Below, piece by piece: positions 63,884-64,000 of a stretch of 64,000 nucleotides of DNA (within the stretch, counting starts at the first letter, position 1; each line of letters opens with the position of its first letter). A program made the position numbers and the translations under genes. The stretch comes from Pholis gunnellus (Eukaryota; Chordata; Actinopteri; Perciformes; Pholidae). The stretch covers positions 18,749,321 to 18,813,320 of the forward strand of contig OU342818.1 of NCBI GenBank assembly GCA_910591455.2, read 5' to 3'. The notes beneath the pieces are model-generated. The model was not told the origin of the DNA. It ran no database searches and saw only the letters and a program-made list of their open reading frames with translations.

Positions 63884-64000
63884 TGGAGTTGTTTTTTTTC
63901 CATACTATACAACATTTCTACAACTGCAGTTGGCAGAGCGCTACTGAGTCTTCCCCACAGTTCGAACGCTCACCGTCACCTTTGGTTCCGAGAAGCCATG
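63884..64000 (+). repeat. 820 bp tandem array, partial unit 4 with deletion
   Basis: Matches the unit for about 43 bases (to 63,926). It then skips to a diverged form of the unit's 3' part, 'GGCAGAGCGCTACTGAGTC' through 'TTCCGAGAAGCCATG', running to the window edge. Confidence 0.85.

Overview
The window looks like non-coding or intronic DNA from a teleost fish, probably a percomorph. The base composition is AT-rich. There are many long (CA)n tracts, and several dispersed repeat types typical of fish: a tRNA-headed SINE with the 'GAGCAAGACACT' body, a LINE with the FADDVVLLA reverse-transcriptase motif, a hAT element with CAGAGATGGGC ends, foldback elements rich in GCTAAGCTAAG, and a PIF/Harbinger transposase. 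I saw no bacterial-style gene organisation and no rRNA or CRISPR. None of the long open frames gives a convincing intact host gene. These calls rest on reading motifs, flanking duplications and inverted ends by eye; no database search was possible.

Layout. Positions 1-17 kb are mostly unannotated spacer. They hold two copies of a ~400-530 bp dispersed repeat (near 0.3 and 10.4 kb), a 687 bp inverted-ended element (3.26-3.94 kb) with 5 bp flanking repeats, and a degenerate repeat pair (5.6 and 9.2 kb). Positions 17.5-19.2 kb form a nested cluster: a minus-strand LINE relic carries a SINE and an 856 bp hAT element whose 8 bp target duplication falls on the codons of the reverse-transcriptase FADD motif. 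From 19.2 to 53 kb there is spacer with a long polypurine tract (20.8-21.6 kb), an oppositely oriented repeat pair (21.9 and 44.8 kb), a LINE relic with an RNase H domain (30.4-31.3 kb), minisatellites (37.0 and 49.6 kb) and a foldback element (51.1 kb).

The only candidate host gene start is at 53.5-54.1 kb on the plus strand. It has a TATA box, a short non-coding exon with a consensus splice donor, and a second exon encoding an 18-residue N-terminus with three N-glycosylation sequons, ending in another strong donor. This looks like the start of a receptor-type membrane protein, possibly a GPCR, but no later exon was identified.

From 54.7 to 64 kb come a broken two-exon Harbinger transposase, a third copy of the dispersed repeat directly beside it, a solo LTR with a 5 bp target duplication (57.4-57.9 kb), a second LTR-like segment (60.9-61.4 kb), and an 820 bp tandem array. 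The array has three nearly identical units plus a decayed fourth. Each unit carries a SINE head and an imperfect inverted repeat. The array runs close to the window edge and may continue beyond it.
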